Positions 30,460-41,430 are shown, numbered from the stretch's first letter. The stretch: 64,000 bases of DNA from Prorocentrum cordatum (GCA_963575745.1 CAUYUJ010018316.1:279970-343969); one strand, 5' to 3'. Notes: generated from the sequence alone by a model not told the origin. Made by a program: numbers and translations.

Positions 30460-30930
30460 ACGGATTTGCTTCCAGGGGCCTCTTGGGGTCCCTGGCGAGT
30501 GTTCCCGTGCCTCTTGGAGCTATCTTGCGAACTCTCGATCGCCCCGTTAGGCCATCTCGGAGCCATGCTGGGCGTCATGGCTCGTGTTGACGTTCGCTGG
30601 GTGCAGCCACTGGCGCCTCAGGGTTGGACCCACCAGTGAGCACGGGGGGGGTCCCACTGCTGTGGATCGGACAATCGCCCCCATAGACGAGTGCACATTT
30701 CTGGCACGCATAGCTGCGCTAGTGCACCACTTACTTCACCCGATGCATCGACAACCGCAACATGAGCTGCGCCAGCACTGGCCCATTCGCGGGCGCCACA
30801 CGAAGCCCAAGACGACCCCGAGGCGGCCCAAAAGAGCCCCAAAAAGAGTGTCCTGCCCCGGAGAGGCCCCAACAGAAATCCTGGCCGGCCCGAAGACGGC
30901 CCACTGCGGCCCCAGCAGGCCATCGAGGCA
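30460..30930. repeat. CCAAGA-family fragments in both orientations
   Basis: GGGGCCTCTTGGGGTCCCTGG at 30476-30496 (reverse) and CCCAAGACGACCCCGAGGCG, CCCAAAAGAGCCCCAAAAAG at 30806-30845 (forward). Confidence 0.65.
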
Positions 30931-31143
30931 ACTACCACGATCCCCGATCGTGAAGCAGATGCGTGCGGGCCTGAAGAGGGGAGGGGATGTGAAGGTGGAA
31001 AAAGCTTGAGATAAAAGGGGAAAAAACTGCCAACTGCTGCCCCAGGAGGCCCTCGAGAGGCACCCATCACGATTCCCGATCTTGATACAGGTGCGTGAGT
31101 GCTCGAAGATGGGTTGGGATGTGGAGGTGGGGAAAACTGAAGA
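30910..31143 (+). repeat. Two-copy ~130-bp diverged tandem repeat
   Basis: Both copies contain GCCCCAG(C/G)AGGCC, CACGAT(C/T)CCCGATC, a following GTGCGTG/ATGCGTG and GGGATGTG(A/G)AGGTGG. The copies are about 30910-31012 and 31039-31143. Confidence 0.7.
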
Positions 31144-31959
31144 GAGGGGGAACGAGGGGACGTCGAACCCCTGCCGACGGCGCCCATCCTGGCCAGTAAT
31201 CCGTGCTGCCTCCAGTCGTGGCGACGGGAACCTCCAGAAACGGCCAAAAATATTCGAAACGTCGTCGACGTGGGCCGAAGATGAACAACAAACTACATAA
31301 GCGTAATCTTTCGGACATTCAGCGCCGACCTAAAGAGACCCGCGCGGAGCTGCGCCAATCTGTGTGTATGCAACATTTTTCTTCTACTCCATGGCAATGA
31401 TGCGGGGGGGGGGGCCTCAGCGCGCTTCCCCTCAACTTCCTCATCTTGACCCCGATGGAGGGCGCCTGGAAAGAATCCACAGCCGAACTGTCGCACATCT
31501 CCCGTGGTGCGTTCTGACCAGAATTTTGGAGCACGTGTTCTGTTTACGATCCGCGGTAACGGCCGCTACGGGGGAGGCTCCCCCCCCCTCACGGTTCGCG
31601 GAGGCGCCGTTTGGACTTGTTAGGGGTAGCTACTTCCCGGCGACTGCGCCAGAAGCATTATGTTACCGGCCCCATCGCCTCCCCCCCTTCCCCCCCTTGG
31701 AAGCGGCCGTTATCGCCAGGGAGTAAAACAACGGAACCTTGAAGGGCGTCCAGCCGAGGCGGTGAGAGGCCTCCCACAGACCCAACAGGGACCCCAGTCG
31801 TCCAAAGAGCCTGGAACTCAAGGGCTACAGATCCTCCGCCCGGCAGCCGGGACCTCCACGCGTTCGTCCTCAGCACCGTGGTCTTGCCCCCGCCCGACGG
31901 CGCCACCTGAGGAGGGGGGGCGAAAGGGGGGAGGCTGGCTCGGGGGGGGGGGAGGATTG
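31144..31959. other. Unassigned DNA
   Basis: At 31330-31400 a dispersed phrase (CTGTGTGTATGCAACATTTT, CATGGCAATGATG) is shared with 44038-44085. G runs at 31403-31411 and 31913-31920. No gene. Confidence 0.4.
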
Positions 31960-32012
31960 ACCTGCAATCGGCGATACATCGCCGATAGATCGGCGATAAG
32001 ACCTCAATCACC
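31960..32012. repeat. TCGGCGAT hairpin core, related to 17672-17912
   Basis: ATCGGCGATACATCGCCGAT followed by AGATCGGCGAT forms overlapping inverted repeats. A sibling at 61629-61656 has ATCGGCGGTACACCGCCG, and both are preceded by a GGCTGGCTCGGGGG/GACTGGCTCAGGGG phrase. Confidence 0.65.
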
Positions 32013-32779
32013 GGACCGCTCCAGGGTGGGCGGAGGCGCCCATGCTCCCATCAGCGAGGCGGTCGACGCTGCCCCCTCTGGGCCAGTTCCCACCCTGCTT
32101 TTCATTGGGAATTACTCCTGGGAGGTCTTCGCAAGAAAGAATGTTCGCTACTGGGCCACATGAGGAGACAGCTCAGCCGAAGTGGGCCCAGCATTCCACC
32201 AAAGATTCGCCCGGATTGGGCACCAGCGGACCAGATTCTGCTGCATCGGCCTTGTTTTAGACCGCGGGTAGACCAGAGCCGATGCTGCGAATTCAAGCTC
32301 GCAGGATTCGGAGGCCTGGAAATAGGCACCAACACCAACACAGGGTGGTTGCCTCCACAGTGGGAAGATGATCCTGGATTTCGGTGTTGGTTGCAATATT
32401 TCGGTCACCTAGGAAGCCAGCATATTACCATCATCACCGAGATCGGGATCTTCTTCCCTCGGTGGATGCACACCGCCGATCGTGGTGCTGGTGTCAATCT
32501 CTAGGCCTGCGAAGGATACTTTACACGAGTCGTTGCCCCTGACCGCCACGAACAGCGCCCGAGGCCGCTCCCGCACGGGCGCCTCGCGCGGCCCGGCTCC
32601 GCCAGGGGCCGCAGACCCCCCCCACGGCGGGGGGCGGCGGCCCCGTCAAATGGCGCGCAAAGGGGGCCCCCGCGGCCTCCTTCCCCCGACGCCCGCCCGC
32701 CTCCCCTCGCTATGGAGAGCTCTCGACGGCTGGCTTTGGGGTGCTTCTGGCCTCTGGGGGACAGCGAAGAAACTCGGGG
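32013..32779. other. Unassigned DNA, GC-rich after 32540
   Basis: No gene, RNA or element recognised. Long frames at 32482-33294 reflect GC content. Confidence 0.4.
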
Positions 32780-32885
32780 ATCCACTGACCCGGGTCCATC
32801 CAGACGCGGGTCAGTCGGACCTCGCAGGGTCCCGCAGGATCCTGCAGGATCCTGCGCCCAAGCCCGGGTCAGTGCACCCCTGGCT
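32780..32885. repeat. Second copy of the TGACCC(G/A)GGTCA repeat
   Basis: CTGACCCGGGTCCATCCAGA, CGCGGGTCAGTC, GCAGGATCCTGCAGGATCC and CCCGGGTCAGTG match 13364-13560 in order. Confidence 0.8.
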
Positions 32886-33280
32886 CGACAGACCCATGGA
32901 AGCCCGCGTCATGACGAAAATCACTGCGTCAAGGTCTGGGCCTCTCTTGAGCCCGGGCCATCCTCAGGGGATCAGCGGCTTCGCACCTGTCTTCACGCTG
33001 CTGGCGTTCCAAGTGTCTCGCCCAGTGGCTGGCCGTGGGCGCGACTCCTGGGCAGCTCGTGCGCTGACCGGCGGCTCCAGGCTTTTGTTCGCCCAACTGC
33101 CGCCTCGTGGTCGCTCGTGCGCAGGCTTGCGTTTGTTTCCAGGCTGTTCGCTGGGTCGCTGCACGTGGCTGCACGTGGGCGCCTCGTGGGCGCTGAGTGT
33201 GCTCCCCGAACATAGCAGGCCGCATCCATCAGACTTGCACGGCCTACCTTGCGCTAGCCCACCACCGGCGACAATAAGAC
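32886..33280. other. Unassigned DNA
   Basis: Nothing recognised. Confidence 0.4.
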
Positions 33281-33430
33281 ATACCCCCCCTTAACCCCCT
33301 CTGTTTTTAGTATCCCCGTTCAACAGGATTTAATTGTGGAGATCGGCGCGGAGGGCAAACTTTGTAATTCACGGGGGAAATTGCGAATCAAAGTTGCTAT
33401 CATCTCATGTTGACTAGCAACATCATCAAA
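33281..33430. repeat. Dispersed element shared with 39945-40118
   Basis: Both start at a C run followed by TTAA, share GGCGCGGAGG, a TTCACGGGGGAAA/TATCACGGGGAAA phrase, and end with ATGTTGA followed by CAACATCA. About 150-170 bp. No ORF. A related CCCGAACTT phrase occurs near 41459 and 33775. Confidence 0.65.
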
Positions 33431-33469
33431 CACGCTGAGCATGGCAATGGTGGTCTCACCACACCAGGG

Positions 33470-33605
33470 TCCGCAATCACGAGCGTGTGGCAGGGCTGTG
33501 GTATTCTCACCAGTTCAGCTTGCCCAAGTTACGAACGTGTGGCAGGGCGATGGGATTCTCACTTTCTCAGCCGTTCCCGAGTCAGGAACGTGTGGCAGGG
33601 CCATG
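33470..33605 (+). repeat. Three-copy ~54-bp repeat
   Basis: The phrase ACGAGCGTGTGGCAGGGC, ACGAACGTGTGGCAGGGC and GGAACGTGTGGCAGGGC at about 33480, 33530 and 33583, with ATTCTCAC between. Confidence 0.75.
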
Positions 33606-33844
33606 GTGACCGATTGGATGTTGATTGTAGATGCGTTTTTCGAGCAGGCAGAGAGCATCATAATTAATTACTTTTTAAGCGCATCCCTCACACGGTTCGT
33701 GGCCCTTCATGATCATCGTCATCATCATCATAGCTGACCTTCCCCGGGATAATCCGGCATCATCCCCGCCAGAACCCCGAACTTCATTACTCCCTGGTGA
33801 TTATTATCGCCCGCAAACGGTTACTACAGGGCTTAAACAACATG

Positions 33845-34020
33845 GGTTACTCCACGAAGCTTCCACCACGTAGCTTGTACAACACAGCTACCACAACATT
33901 GTTTCCCTCCGCCCATCTTGCACCACATTGCTTGCACCGCATGGCCTGCACATCCACAATGCACAGCCTCTGCTTCCACCGCATGGCCTGCACATCCACA
34001 ATGCACAACCTCACTGCTTG
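33845..34020. repeat. Degenerate ~24-bp GCTTGCACCACATGGC repeat
   Basis: CACATTGCTTGCACCGCATG and GCCTGCACATCCACAATGCA (twice), the family of 39415-39605. Confidence 0.7.
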
Positions 34021-34244
34021 GTATATGCATCGGTATGTCTTCTGCACTGACAGACGGCGGTCGGCCGATCGCTTGGACCTCGAAAACGCGTTCCCCAACA
34101 GCCAGCAAACATATCCAGGGGCGCGACTCCACAGGAATTCAAAGGGAACCCAGCCTCGCGAGAAGCACCCCGTCAGGCACGGAAAGGGCGAAGCGAACGT
34201 CCCACAACCTCGACCTTCGATCTCGATTATCGAACCTCCGTCCT

Positions 34245-34279
34245 CCTTGTCCTCCTGTAGAGGGACAAGCCCGACTTAA
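34245..34279 (+). mobile_element. Solo right terminal repeat of the TTAAGTCGGGC element
   Basis: GTCCTCCTGTAGAGGGACAA followed by GCCCGACTTAA. No matching left end found. Confidence 0.7.
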
Positions 34280-34359
34280 TTCTAGCGCATGGCCGAGCGA
34301 TGCACGCGATGTGGCGGGTTCGAAACAACCTGAAACCAAAACACCTTTTCATCGCATGG

Positions 34360-35470
34360 GAGGCCCATTTCTTTTTCCGCCGCCCTCCGCCGGGATTCCC
34401 CGCCGGCGGAGATGGTTTCGTTTTACCTCCGCCGCCTTCCGCCCCATTTTGGCGTCTTGGCTGTACTCCTCTCCCTGCGGGGCACTGTGGCCGGGGTGGG
34501 GGGGGCAGGAGGAGAAAGGACCCAAACCTACGGCGACATTCCGCCGAAGGATTTATATCAACTCCTTCGATCTTCGAAGGGGAGGGACCCCTTTCTCTGC
34601 GGGGGTGAGAAAGGGGGTTGGGGGTGCACTCCAGGGCGAGCGGACGCAGGGCGTCGTCTCCTCCGAGAACCTCGAGCCCTAAACTGTTCCGCATCGTCTT
34701 TGCCGCAGCTGGGGAATCGGGTGGCCGCGTCTCTTTAACCGGGCAGCCACTGCCGCGGTGATCCAGGCGTACCAGGATAGTGATCTCAGAACGCAAGCAG
34801 CTCTAGGATATAGGGCATCAGAAGCAAGACTCCTGAGACGTAAAACCGACGTGCTTTCAAACAGAAATGTCTGATACGTCACGCGGCCTTCTTAGAAGGT
34901 GACAATTCCTGGGACACGCGCATCTGTATACATTTGGCATCTCCCAGATACGATGTTGCTACTTCCGCTGGCTTCCGCCAACCTTCCGCCGGAGAAGGCG
35001 GCCTCGTTCTACTTCCGCCACCTTTCGGGGGCCTTCCGCCGAGCGAAAGACGTCACCTCCTTGGCTTCTCAGAAGCGAGCTCCTCTCTGGAACGCTCCAT
35101 ATTTTGAGGGCGTCTAGGCAGATCAGCGCGCTTCACCGCATAAGCTCTGTGCTTTCAAGGTCTCCCGGCGGAGGCGCACGCGCCAGCGCCACGCCATATC
35201 CGGGTGTCCTCCATGGCGAGCCTGAGCTCCTCCTGCGGCCGCGGCAAGCTGCGGCTCTGGAGGAACAGGCCATACAACTGCCTGCCTGCATGGCCGACTT
35301 CTGAAATTCTGTAGCCACATTGGTAAGCATCTTCTTGGAACACATGTATTACTTCCGCCAGGGGCCAGAACCGCCCTTGTTTGATTTCGCCGCCTTCCGC
35401 CAGGGAAGGGATATCAACCCCTTCGACTCCGCAAGACGAGGCTCATTCTGGAATGCCTCACACGAAGGCT
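34360..35470. repeat. Cluster of TTCCGCC-rich dispersed repeat copies
   Basis: TTCCGCC or its complement appears many times in three blocks: 34355-34620, 34968-35110 and 35345-35465. Shared order in the latter two: CTACTTCCGCC/TTACTTCCGCC, a CTTCCGCC run, then CTCTGGAACG/TTCTGGAATG. The two intervals (34621-34967, 35111-35344) hold nothing I recognise. Confidence 0.6.
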
Positions 35471-35624
35471 ACCCATACTTCAAGCGGCGAGCATCGGACG
35501 GCCTCGCTCCAAACCTTGGGGCAAGGCCCCCTCTGAAGCGCGATCTGGGTGCCCCTTTCCTGGCATCACTCTGGGAACGCGTGCGCTCAAACCAAACCCA
35601 GCTTGTAGTCATGTTGCTTCCATC

Positions 35625-35810
35625 GTACCGAAGGACCCCATCCCAAAAAATGAGTTCGAGCACCCCGAACAGTATCGAAACGGTGTCGAACGAATATCGC
35701 CTCCCAGAGACCGACACGTAAACAACCTCCAGTTTCGGTACTCTCTTGGTGCCCGTAATTCTTTCTGGTGATCAAGGCCAAAGTAGGCTTGAACAACATA
35801 AGCTTGCAGA
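35625..35810. repeat. Second copy of the 18319-18505 dispersed repeat
   Basis: TTCGAGCACCCC, AGTATCGAAACGGTGTCGAA, TATCGCCTCCCAG, AGTTTCGGTAC and TTCTTTCTGGTGATCAAGGC in the same order as the first copy. Confidence 0.85.
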
Positions 35811-36019
35811 TAAGATGCAGTGAAGATCCAGCAGAAACCGAATTCGCACACAGAGGTCCGCGCGGGTTCTTCCCGGGTCGGCGCTGGCCCCCATCGCGGG
35901 AGGACCGACGTTGCGAAGGCGGAACATTCGTTTCGGCAAATAGTCCCCCCCTGGGACCCCCAAACCGGCGATTTGACCCCCCCCCGATGGCTCCCCCCCG
36001 GGCCCGGCACGAGCGACTC

Positions 36020-36110
36020 ACGGAGCTTTTTCGGGCCCAAGAGGGCCCCAAGACGGGCCCAGAAGGCCCCAAGTGGCCTCCAAGACGGGCCACGAGGTCC
36101 CCGAGACGCC
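36020..36110 (+). repeat. Short CCAAGA-family array
   Basis: GCCCAAGAGGGCCCCAAGAC, GGCCCCAAGTGGCCTCCAAG words. Confidence 0.8.
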
Positions 36111-36574
36111 ATCACACCGACCCAGTGGCTTCCTCACCGTGCCCGTGAGGTGGGCCCCGAGGCCCTGCCCGAACAGACGCTCGCTCCCGCGTGTCGGTCA
36201 CGCTCGACCCTGTGCGAGGCACTGCCCGACAGAGGCCAGCTCCACGACGCTGCCACACCTGGGCGGGGGCCGACCGCTGCTCCTGCTTCTGCGCATTTCG
36301 ATCAGCATTCGCTGTCGGCGTTCCCGGGGATTCTGTCCATTCGGGCCCGCCAAACAGTGGACGCTTTGAGCCGTTTGGGACGGCCTCTGCTGTTGGCGGG
36401 GACCCTCGCTTTATATCCACTAAGGTATCTTGGCCCTGTCCTATGAGACTTCGCAGAAACGCTACAGTACAACGTGTAATGTATCAGATCGCAGCCGCTT
36501 CTCTGGGCGAGAGCTTCCGAAATAAATATATGCACCGCGTTAGGGCCGCCATTCGCCACTGAGTGGTGGGCCGG

Positions 36575-36745
36575 AGGGGAATGAGAAGGTGCAGGCCTTC
36601 TCAGACAGCGCCGGGGCTTCTCAGAAGCCCTCGCGCCTTCTGAAAAGTTCCCTGTGTCTTCGGGGAAGGCTCATACAACTTCTCTCAGAAGGTCGGGTGC
36701 ATTCCGAGCCTTCTGAGAAGGCCCGCCCCTTCTCACTTCCCCCCG
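36575..36745. repeat. Cluster of CCTTCTGAGAAGG-type palindromes
   Basis: GCCTTCTCAGA, GCTTCTCAGAAGCC, CCTTCTGAAAAG, CTTCTCTCAGAAGG, GCCTTCTGAGAAGGC and CCTTCTCAC within 170 bp. Each can form a small hairpin. Confidence 0.7.
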
Positions 36746-38460
36746 GGACATAGTCTAGTGGACATGCTCCTGACCCGACGTTGGGTCTGGACACGAGAGA
36801 ACCGAAACTAGGGGCACGCGCGCGAATTCTCTTGGGGTCGGCGCTTCGCCCTCCGGGCGCACGCGCCCTCCGGCGACTTGTCGGCTCAGAAGGGGGCAGT
36901 CTATGCCGCACGGGAGAAGCGGGAGTGACAAATTGCACCAGGGCCCTATAGGTCCTGATCCTGAGACCCAACGTCCAGGACAAGTTTTCGGCCTCCTATA
37001 GCAACCCCAGCCGGCCCCCGGGACGGTCACAAAAATGTTCAGGATGAAAACTGGACCCGGGGAGTGGGTCGAGACTCACGGGGACCCCGCATGCAAAAAT
37101 CAAGCATCGGATCTCTGGGAAGCTTCCATGAGGGCGATTTGAGCAAGCGCTGTCCGATTTGGCTGACCATGAACTGCGAAACGAGGATCAAGATTCGAAA
37201 CTTGTGTCTGCTATTGGCCCTCAATGGGCCTCCGGAGGTCTCCAGTTGAGGAGTAAGCGCTCGGGCAAGAATCGCTGCGGCCAGTGTTTCTCAACTTTCG
37301 GGCCCATGAAGCCCTGTCTTCCCTTGATCGAGGAGTGGGCTGCGCCAGACGTGACTCTAGGCGGCTCTCGGGCCTAGATGCTTGAGGCTGGGGCCCACGC
37401 GTGCGAGGATGCTATCACTAACTGCTTGCCGGATTTGCAGCCCTGGCGAGCCACCCACAAGCGTGACAGTGCTAGCCAACCTGGCAGGCGAACTCCAGAA
37501 ACACTCGTTTCACAAGTGGGCACTCACCAGAGTGAGGGGGCCGAACGGTCATTCGCTGTGCCCGGGCGCGTGGCCGAAAGGGGGGCCCCGCGGTGCTGAT
37601 TGTTGTGGCGTGGCTGTCGTCGTCCTGGCCCACGACCCGCTCATGACCCAGAGTCGACCCGCCCCCCCCCTGACCCACCCCTCGACCCCCGCCCGCGCTC
37701 GCCCCCTCGCTCTTCTCCGCAGCTGCGGAGCGCTGCGCAGGGCGGGCGGCCATCCACGGTCCCGCGGGCCGCTCCTCCGTCAGGTCCCGCATCGCCTGGC
37801 GACACGCGTCCAGCCCGTCCAGGGAGGCGAGTAGCTCCGGGTCCGAGCACACGGGGACGGGCAGCGACTGGGGAACCTGGGGCGGGCAACGCGCGCTCTG
37901 CAAACACGCACGCGTTCACGGCTGTCCCGAAACGAAGGCTTGGCCACCTCTCCTCCACATGTTGTGTGGGCAGCTGCAGTTTCGGCTCGGAGGGGCTTGG
38001 GAGCGGCCTCGGGAGCCGCCCTCTCGAGGCCTGGACGGGCCACCCAGCCCTGCCGCGTCGACGGGACGGCGAGACCTGGCGGGTCCATCGCCTGGGCCCT
38101 GGCGCTGGCTGTGGCGGCCACCGAGTGGCAGACGTTTGACCTTTCCGCGCGGTGGTCGTACGACCCGTAGGAGTACTACGGGTCCGAGCCTCTGGACGCG
38201 TCCGGGGGGGTCGTGGCTGTCAGCGAGTGCGGAGGCGTCCCTGCGAGCGTCATGGCGCCATGGGCGAGCTGGAACAGGGCCGACCTGCAGAGGAGGACGG
38301 GAAAACACACCGGCGTGGTGCCGCTGTTGGTGAGCCGCATCGGCACAGCCGAGTCAACGACCTGGACGTTGGGGGGGGATCGTGGCCCAGCTGCGGGACA
38401 AAAAGCACGTGCGCGCTCGCCCTAAGAAGGGCATTGTCTGGACTGAGCACTCTGAGCTGA
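36746..38460. other. Unassigned DNA, GC-rich from 37600, upstream of the RT relic
   Basis: No confident gene. A minus-strand frame at 37700-37903 contains DPELLASLDGLDACRQAMRD and looks protein-like but has no recognised family. The plus-strand frame ending at the TGA 38458-38460 is in frame with the RT relic, so part of 38150-38460 may be its upstream region. Confidence 0.35.
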
Positions 38461-39300
38461 ACGAGAAGTGCTGCTCTGATCGCTGCGGACAGGCTGATCG
38501 CGAGGAGCGAGCAGAAGGAGGCGAAGGCTGCGAGCGTCAAGTCGAAGCCGTCCGCAAGGGACCTCTCGACGTGCGCAGGCAACTGCGTCGGGCTGACCAA
38601 GATGCTGATGATCATAGAGTCGGGCGAGGTGGATTTAGATCGTTACGAGGCGACGAAGAGCCATACGGACCCGGCCCTGCGCATCAAGACGGAGAGGATG
38701 AAGTGTGCGGTCAGGATGTTCGAGGCGGGCATGGTGGAGTACGTTCGGGAGGTGAGGGAGCACGTGGTGTTGTTCACGGTGGCGAAGGATATCGACCCAG
38801 TCTCAGAGGAGGTGGTGAACAGCAGGCAGATCTGGGATTGTCGTCGAGTGAATATACTCATCCAAGATCCGCATTGGGTCCTGCTGGGGAGCCCAGCGGG
38901 CCTGGCCCTGCTGGAGCTGGACGAAGCAATTTTACGTGGGCGGCGGCTCTGCTTGCTCCAAGGCGACATTCCGGACTGGTTCTATCGGCTGTGCTGGGGA
39001 TCGGAACTGGCAAAGTATGTTGTGGAAGGAGCTGGGCACCAGCCTGAAGTGGCCGACGGCGGAGGACGTGTGAGCAGGGGCGTCAAGCTGGGTGATGGGC
39101 TCAGCATGGGCGGTCTACTTAGCCCACACATGCCTGGAGTCGAACTTCGAGATCCGGAAGGCCCCCACCACCACCTACGGGAAGCCTGTACCATGCTTTG
39201 ACGCAAGCGGCGGCAGAGAAGCTCACCTTTTTCTTGTAGGTCGAAGACTGCATCGGTTTCACGCTGGCGGAACCACAGGCGGATGAGGAGGTCGTGAGGA
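38461..39300 (+). pseudogene. Decayed reverse transcriptase of a dinoflagellate retroelement
   Basis: Would have copied element RNA into DNA. The frame to 39203 contains RMFEAGMVEYV, VLFTVAKDIDPVSEEVVN, QIWDCRRVNILIQDPHW and LLQGDIPDWFYRLCWGSEL, which match the finger and palm order of dinoflagellate RTs (a basic or RQ-(I/L)-xDCRRxN block, then the first catalytic Asp block in GDIxDxFY). It then shifts frame to SAWAVYLAHTCLES (about 39095-39135), and shifts again to a stop followed by VEDCIGFTLAEP at 39237-39275. The catalytic (Y/F)VDD box is therefore *VED: the aromatic codon is a TAG and the first Asp is Glu. With at least two frameshifts plus this stop, it is inactive. Element class (LTR or non-LTR) is not decided. 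Confidence 0.75.
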
Positions 39301-39414
39301 CAAGGACCAGATCAGGGACGCGCTGAACAACAAAGGATTTGGCGGGGGGCTCTCAAACGGACTCGGGCTCACCTGGTGCCCACTTGGGGCTGTTCGTGGG
39401 CGCCTCGTGGAATC

Positions 39415-39605
39415 CATCCATAGCTTGTACACCATAGCTTGCCCCACATGCACCACGTAGACTGCACCGTATAGCTTGACCGGCACAGCTTGAACAACAC
39501 AGTGTACAACGCACAGCTTGCACCATATGGCTTCTACCACAAGGCACATCGCATCGCCTACATCGCGCTGCTTGCCTTGCATGGCTTGCACCACGCAGTT
39601 CGCGT
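39415..39605. repeat. Degenerate ~24-bp GCTTGCACCACATGGC repeat
   Basis: Repeated CATAGCTTG(C/T)ACCAC-type words. Same family as 33845-34020 and related to 4735-5275. Confidence 0.7.
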
Positions 39606-39663
39606 CCATGTCCCCTGACCGTCATCAGATGGGTTGCATCTCATTGATTGCACCATACACTTC

Positions 39664-39835
39664 GTTCATTCCTAATCGTGCTCATTTCCAATTCTGCCCG
39701 TTTCTGATTGTTCCCGGCCCCCCAAATAACCAGGAAGAGGCCCAGGACAGAACGAGGAGAAACGAAAGGATCCTGCCCCACCAAAAATATCAAAGAACCC
39801 TCGACGAAGTAGAAGTGAAGAACGTGTACAGCTTG
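39664..39835 (+). repeat. Dispersed repeat shared with 42421-42575
   Basis: TTCCTAATCGTGCTC, TCTGATTGTTCCCGGCCCCC, GAGGCCCAGGA, CGAAAGGATCCTG, ATCAAAGAACCCTCGA. The second copy has the same words in order. Confidence 0.85.
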
Positions 39836-39837
39836 CA

Positions 39838-39940
39838 TCAAGTTGGGCGTGTCCCCCTCCAGGGGGCTTTTCGACGAAACAAATATTCAAAAAAAACTAA
39901 AAGAATTGTCAAACATATTTTTTTGACTAACCCCATGCCC
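39838..39940 (+). mobile_element. TTAAGTCGGGC element copy lacking its right end
   Basis: TCAAGTTGGGCGTGTCCCCC, CAGGGGGCTTTTCGACGAAA and an AT-rich interior. The right terminal repeat is replaced by the 39945 dispersed element, suggesting insertion or recombination. Confidence 0.65.
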
Positions 39941-39944
39941 AGGA

Positions 39945-40118
39945 TAATAATGTACCCCCCCCTTAAGTCGTTAGTTTTTTTTCATCGTCGACCAATAAGA
40001 ATTTGGTCGGGGGCGCGGGGGCGCGGAGGCCGAACTTCATTATCACGGGGAAAGTTCGCCATCGAGGTTACTTCTTTCTTATGTTGAGATAACAACATCA
40101 AGCGAAGCGAACACGTTG
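39945..40118. repeat. Second copy of the 33281 dispersed element
   Basis: ATGTACCCCCCCCTTAAG start and ATGTTGAGATAACAACATCA end; middle GGCGCGGAGG and CACGGGGAAAG. Confidence 0.65.
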
Positions 40119-40850
40119 TTTCAGGATGTCTCAAGCGAAACCAATGTCCTTCTGTCTCTTTGTAATTATTTATGTCTCTCTTTCTTTCTTTCTCTGTCTC
40201 TCTCTCTGTCTCTCTATCTCTTTCTCCTCCTCCTCCCACTGGCGCCCTGAACTTGTTTATCGCTGGGTTTGATCATCCTGGGGAAATGAGGCATGTGAGC
40301 TACCCTACACAAGCAGATGAAAAGTTTAATTTGCATCAAGCGCTTACAAATTAAATCTAATAAGTTTTAAACTTTGGATTTTTGCTATCTCCTTCTCCTC
40401 TCCTCCTCTTGCTCTTTCTCCTCCTCCTCCCTCAAGGATGTCTCAAGCGAAACCGATGTCCTTATGTCTCTTTGTAGTTCGTTCTGTCTCTCTTTCTTTC
40501 TTTCTCTGTCTCTCTCTCTCTCTGTCTCTCTATCTCTTTCTCCTCCTCCTCCCCCTGGCGCCCTGAACTTGTTTATCGCTGGGGTTGATTATCCTGGGGA
40601 AACGAGGCACGTGAGCTACCCTACACAAGCAGATGAAACTTTTAATTTTCATCAAGCGTTTACAAATTAAACCTACTAAGTTTTGAACTTTGGATTTTTG
40701 CTATCTCCTTCTCCTCTCCTCCTCTTGCTCTTTCTCCTCCTCCTCCCTCAAGGAAGATGTCTCAAGCGAAACAGACAAATATTTCGAGGATGTCTCAAGC
40801 GAAACAAGCAATTCGTCGAGGATGTCTCAACCGAGACAATCCTCCAGATA
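40119..40850 (+). repeat. ~312-bp tandem repeat, two units plus partials
   Basis: AGGATGTCTCAAGCGAAACC begins units at 40123 and 40435, and a variant starts near 40754. Each full unit has TCTTTCTTTC/TCTCTC tracts, TCCTCCTCC, GCGCCCTGAACTTGTTTATC and an AT-rich end. The last part repeats GATGTCTCAAGCGAAAC three times at short spacing. Confidence 0.92.
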
Positions 40851-40885
40851 TCTTTGGCTTTTTCCATTTGATATCTCTTTATTCC

Positions 40886-41430
40886 CTACCTAGGCTCTGC
40901 CTAGAAGGGTTCTTACTCTCTAGCTCAAAGGGGCCGGGCAGTGGAAAGCGCCCCGGGCGGTTCCCCTAGTCCCCGCCCCGCGGTTCCCCCCAGTCCCCTG
41001 GGAGCTTTAGCTTTAGCTTTAGCTTTAGCTTAGCTTTAGCTTAGCTTTAGCTTAGCTTTAGCTTGGCGTTTCGCTTAGCTTTTCGCTTAGCGTTTAGCTT
41101 AGCTTTAGCTTAGCTTTAGCTTAGCTTGAGCTTAGCTTGAGCTTAGCTTGAGCTTAGCTGTGGCTTAGCTTTAGCTTAGCTTTAGCTTAGCTTTAGCTTA
41201 GCTTTAGCCTATAGTTAGCTTAGCTGTAGCTTAGCTTTAGCGTACCTGTTGCTCAGCTTTAGCTTAGCTTTAGTTTAGCTTTAGCTTAGCTTTAGCTTAG
41301 CTTTAGCTTAGCTTTAGCTTAGCTGTGGCTTAGCTTTAGCTTAGCTTTAGCTTAGCGTTACTGTTACTACTAATGCTGCTTTCCTAGGGGTTCCAACTCC
41401 TAGGTAGGGTCGCACTGGGATAATGCTGGC
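40886..41430 (+). repeat. Composite repeat, copy 1: flank A, TTAGC satellite, flank B
   Basis: Flank A (40886-40999: CTACCTAGGCTCTGCCTAGA, AAGGGTTCTTACTCTC, GGCCGGGCAGTGGAAAGCGC), then ~360 bp of TTTAGCTTAGC repeats (41003-41362), then flank B (41370-41430: CTAATGCTGCTTTCCTAGGG, GTTCCAACTCCTAGGTAGGG). Confidence 0.92.

Noticed and set aside
41370-41430. GGGGTTCCAACTCCTAGG looked like a tRNA T-arm, suggesting a tRNA or tRNA-derived SINE.
   Set aside because: No acceptor, D or anticodon arm or box A could be placed upstream, and the second copy loses the T-arm consensus.
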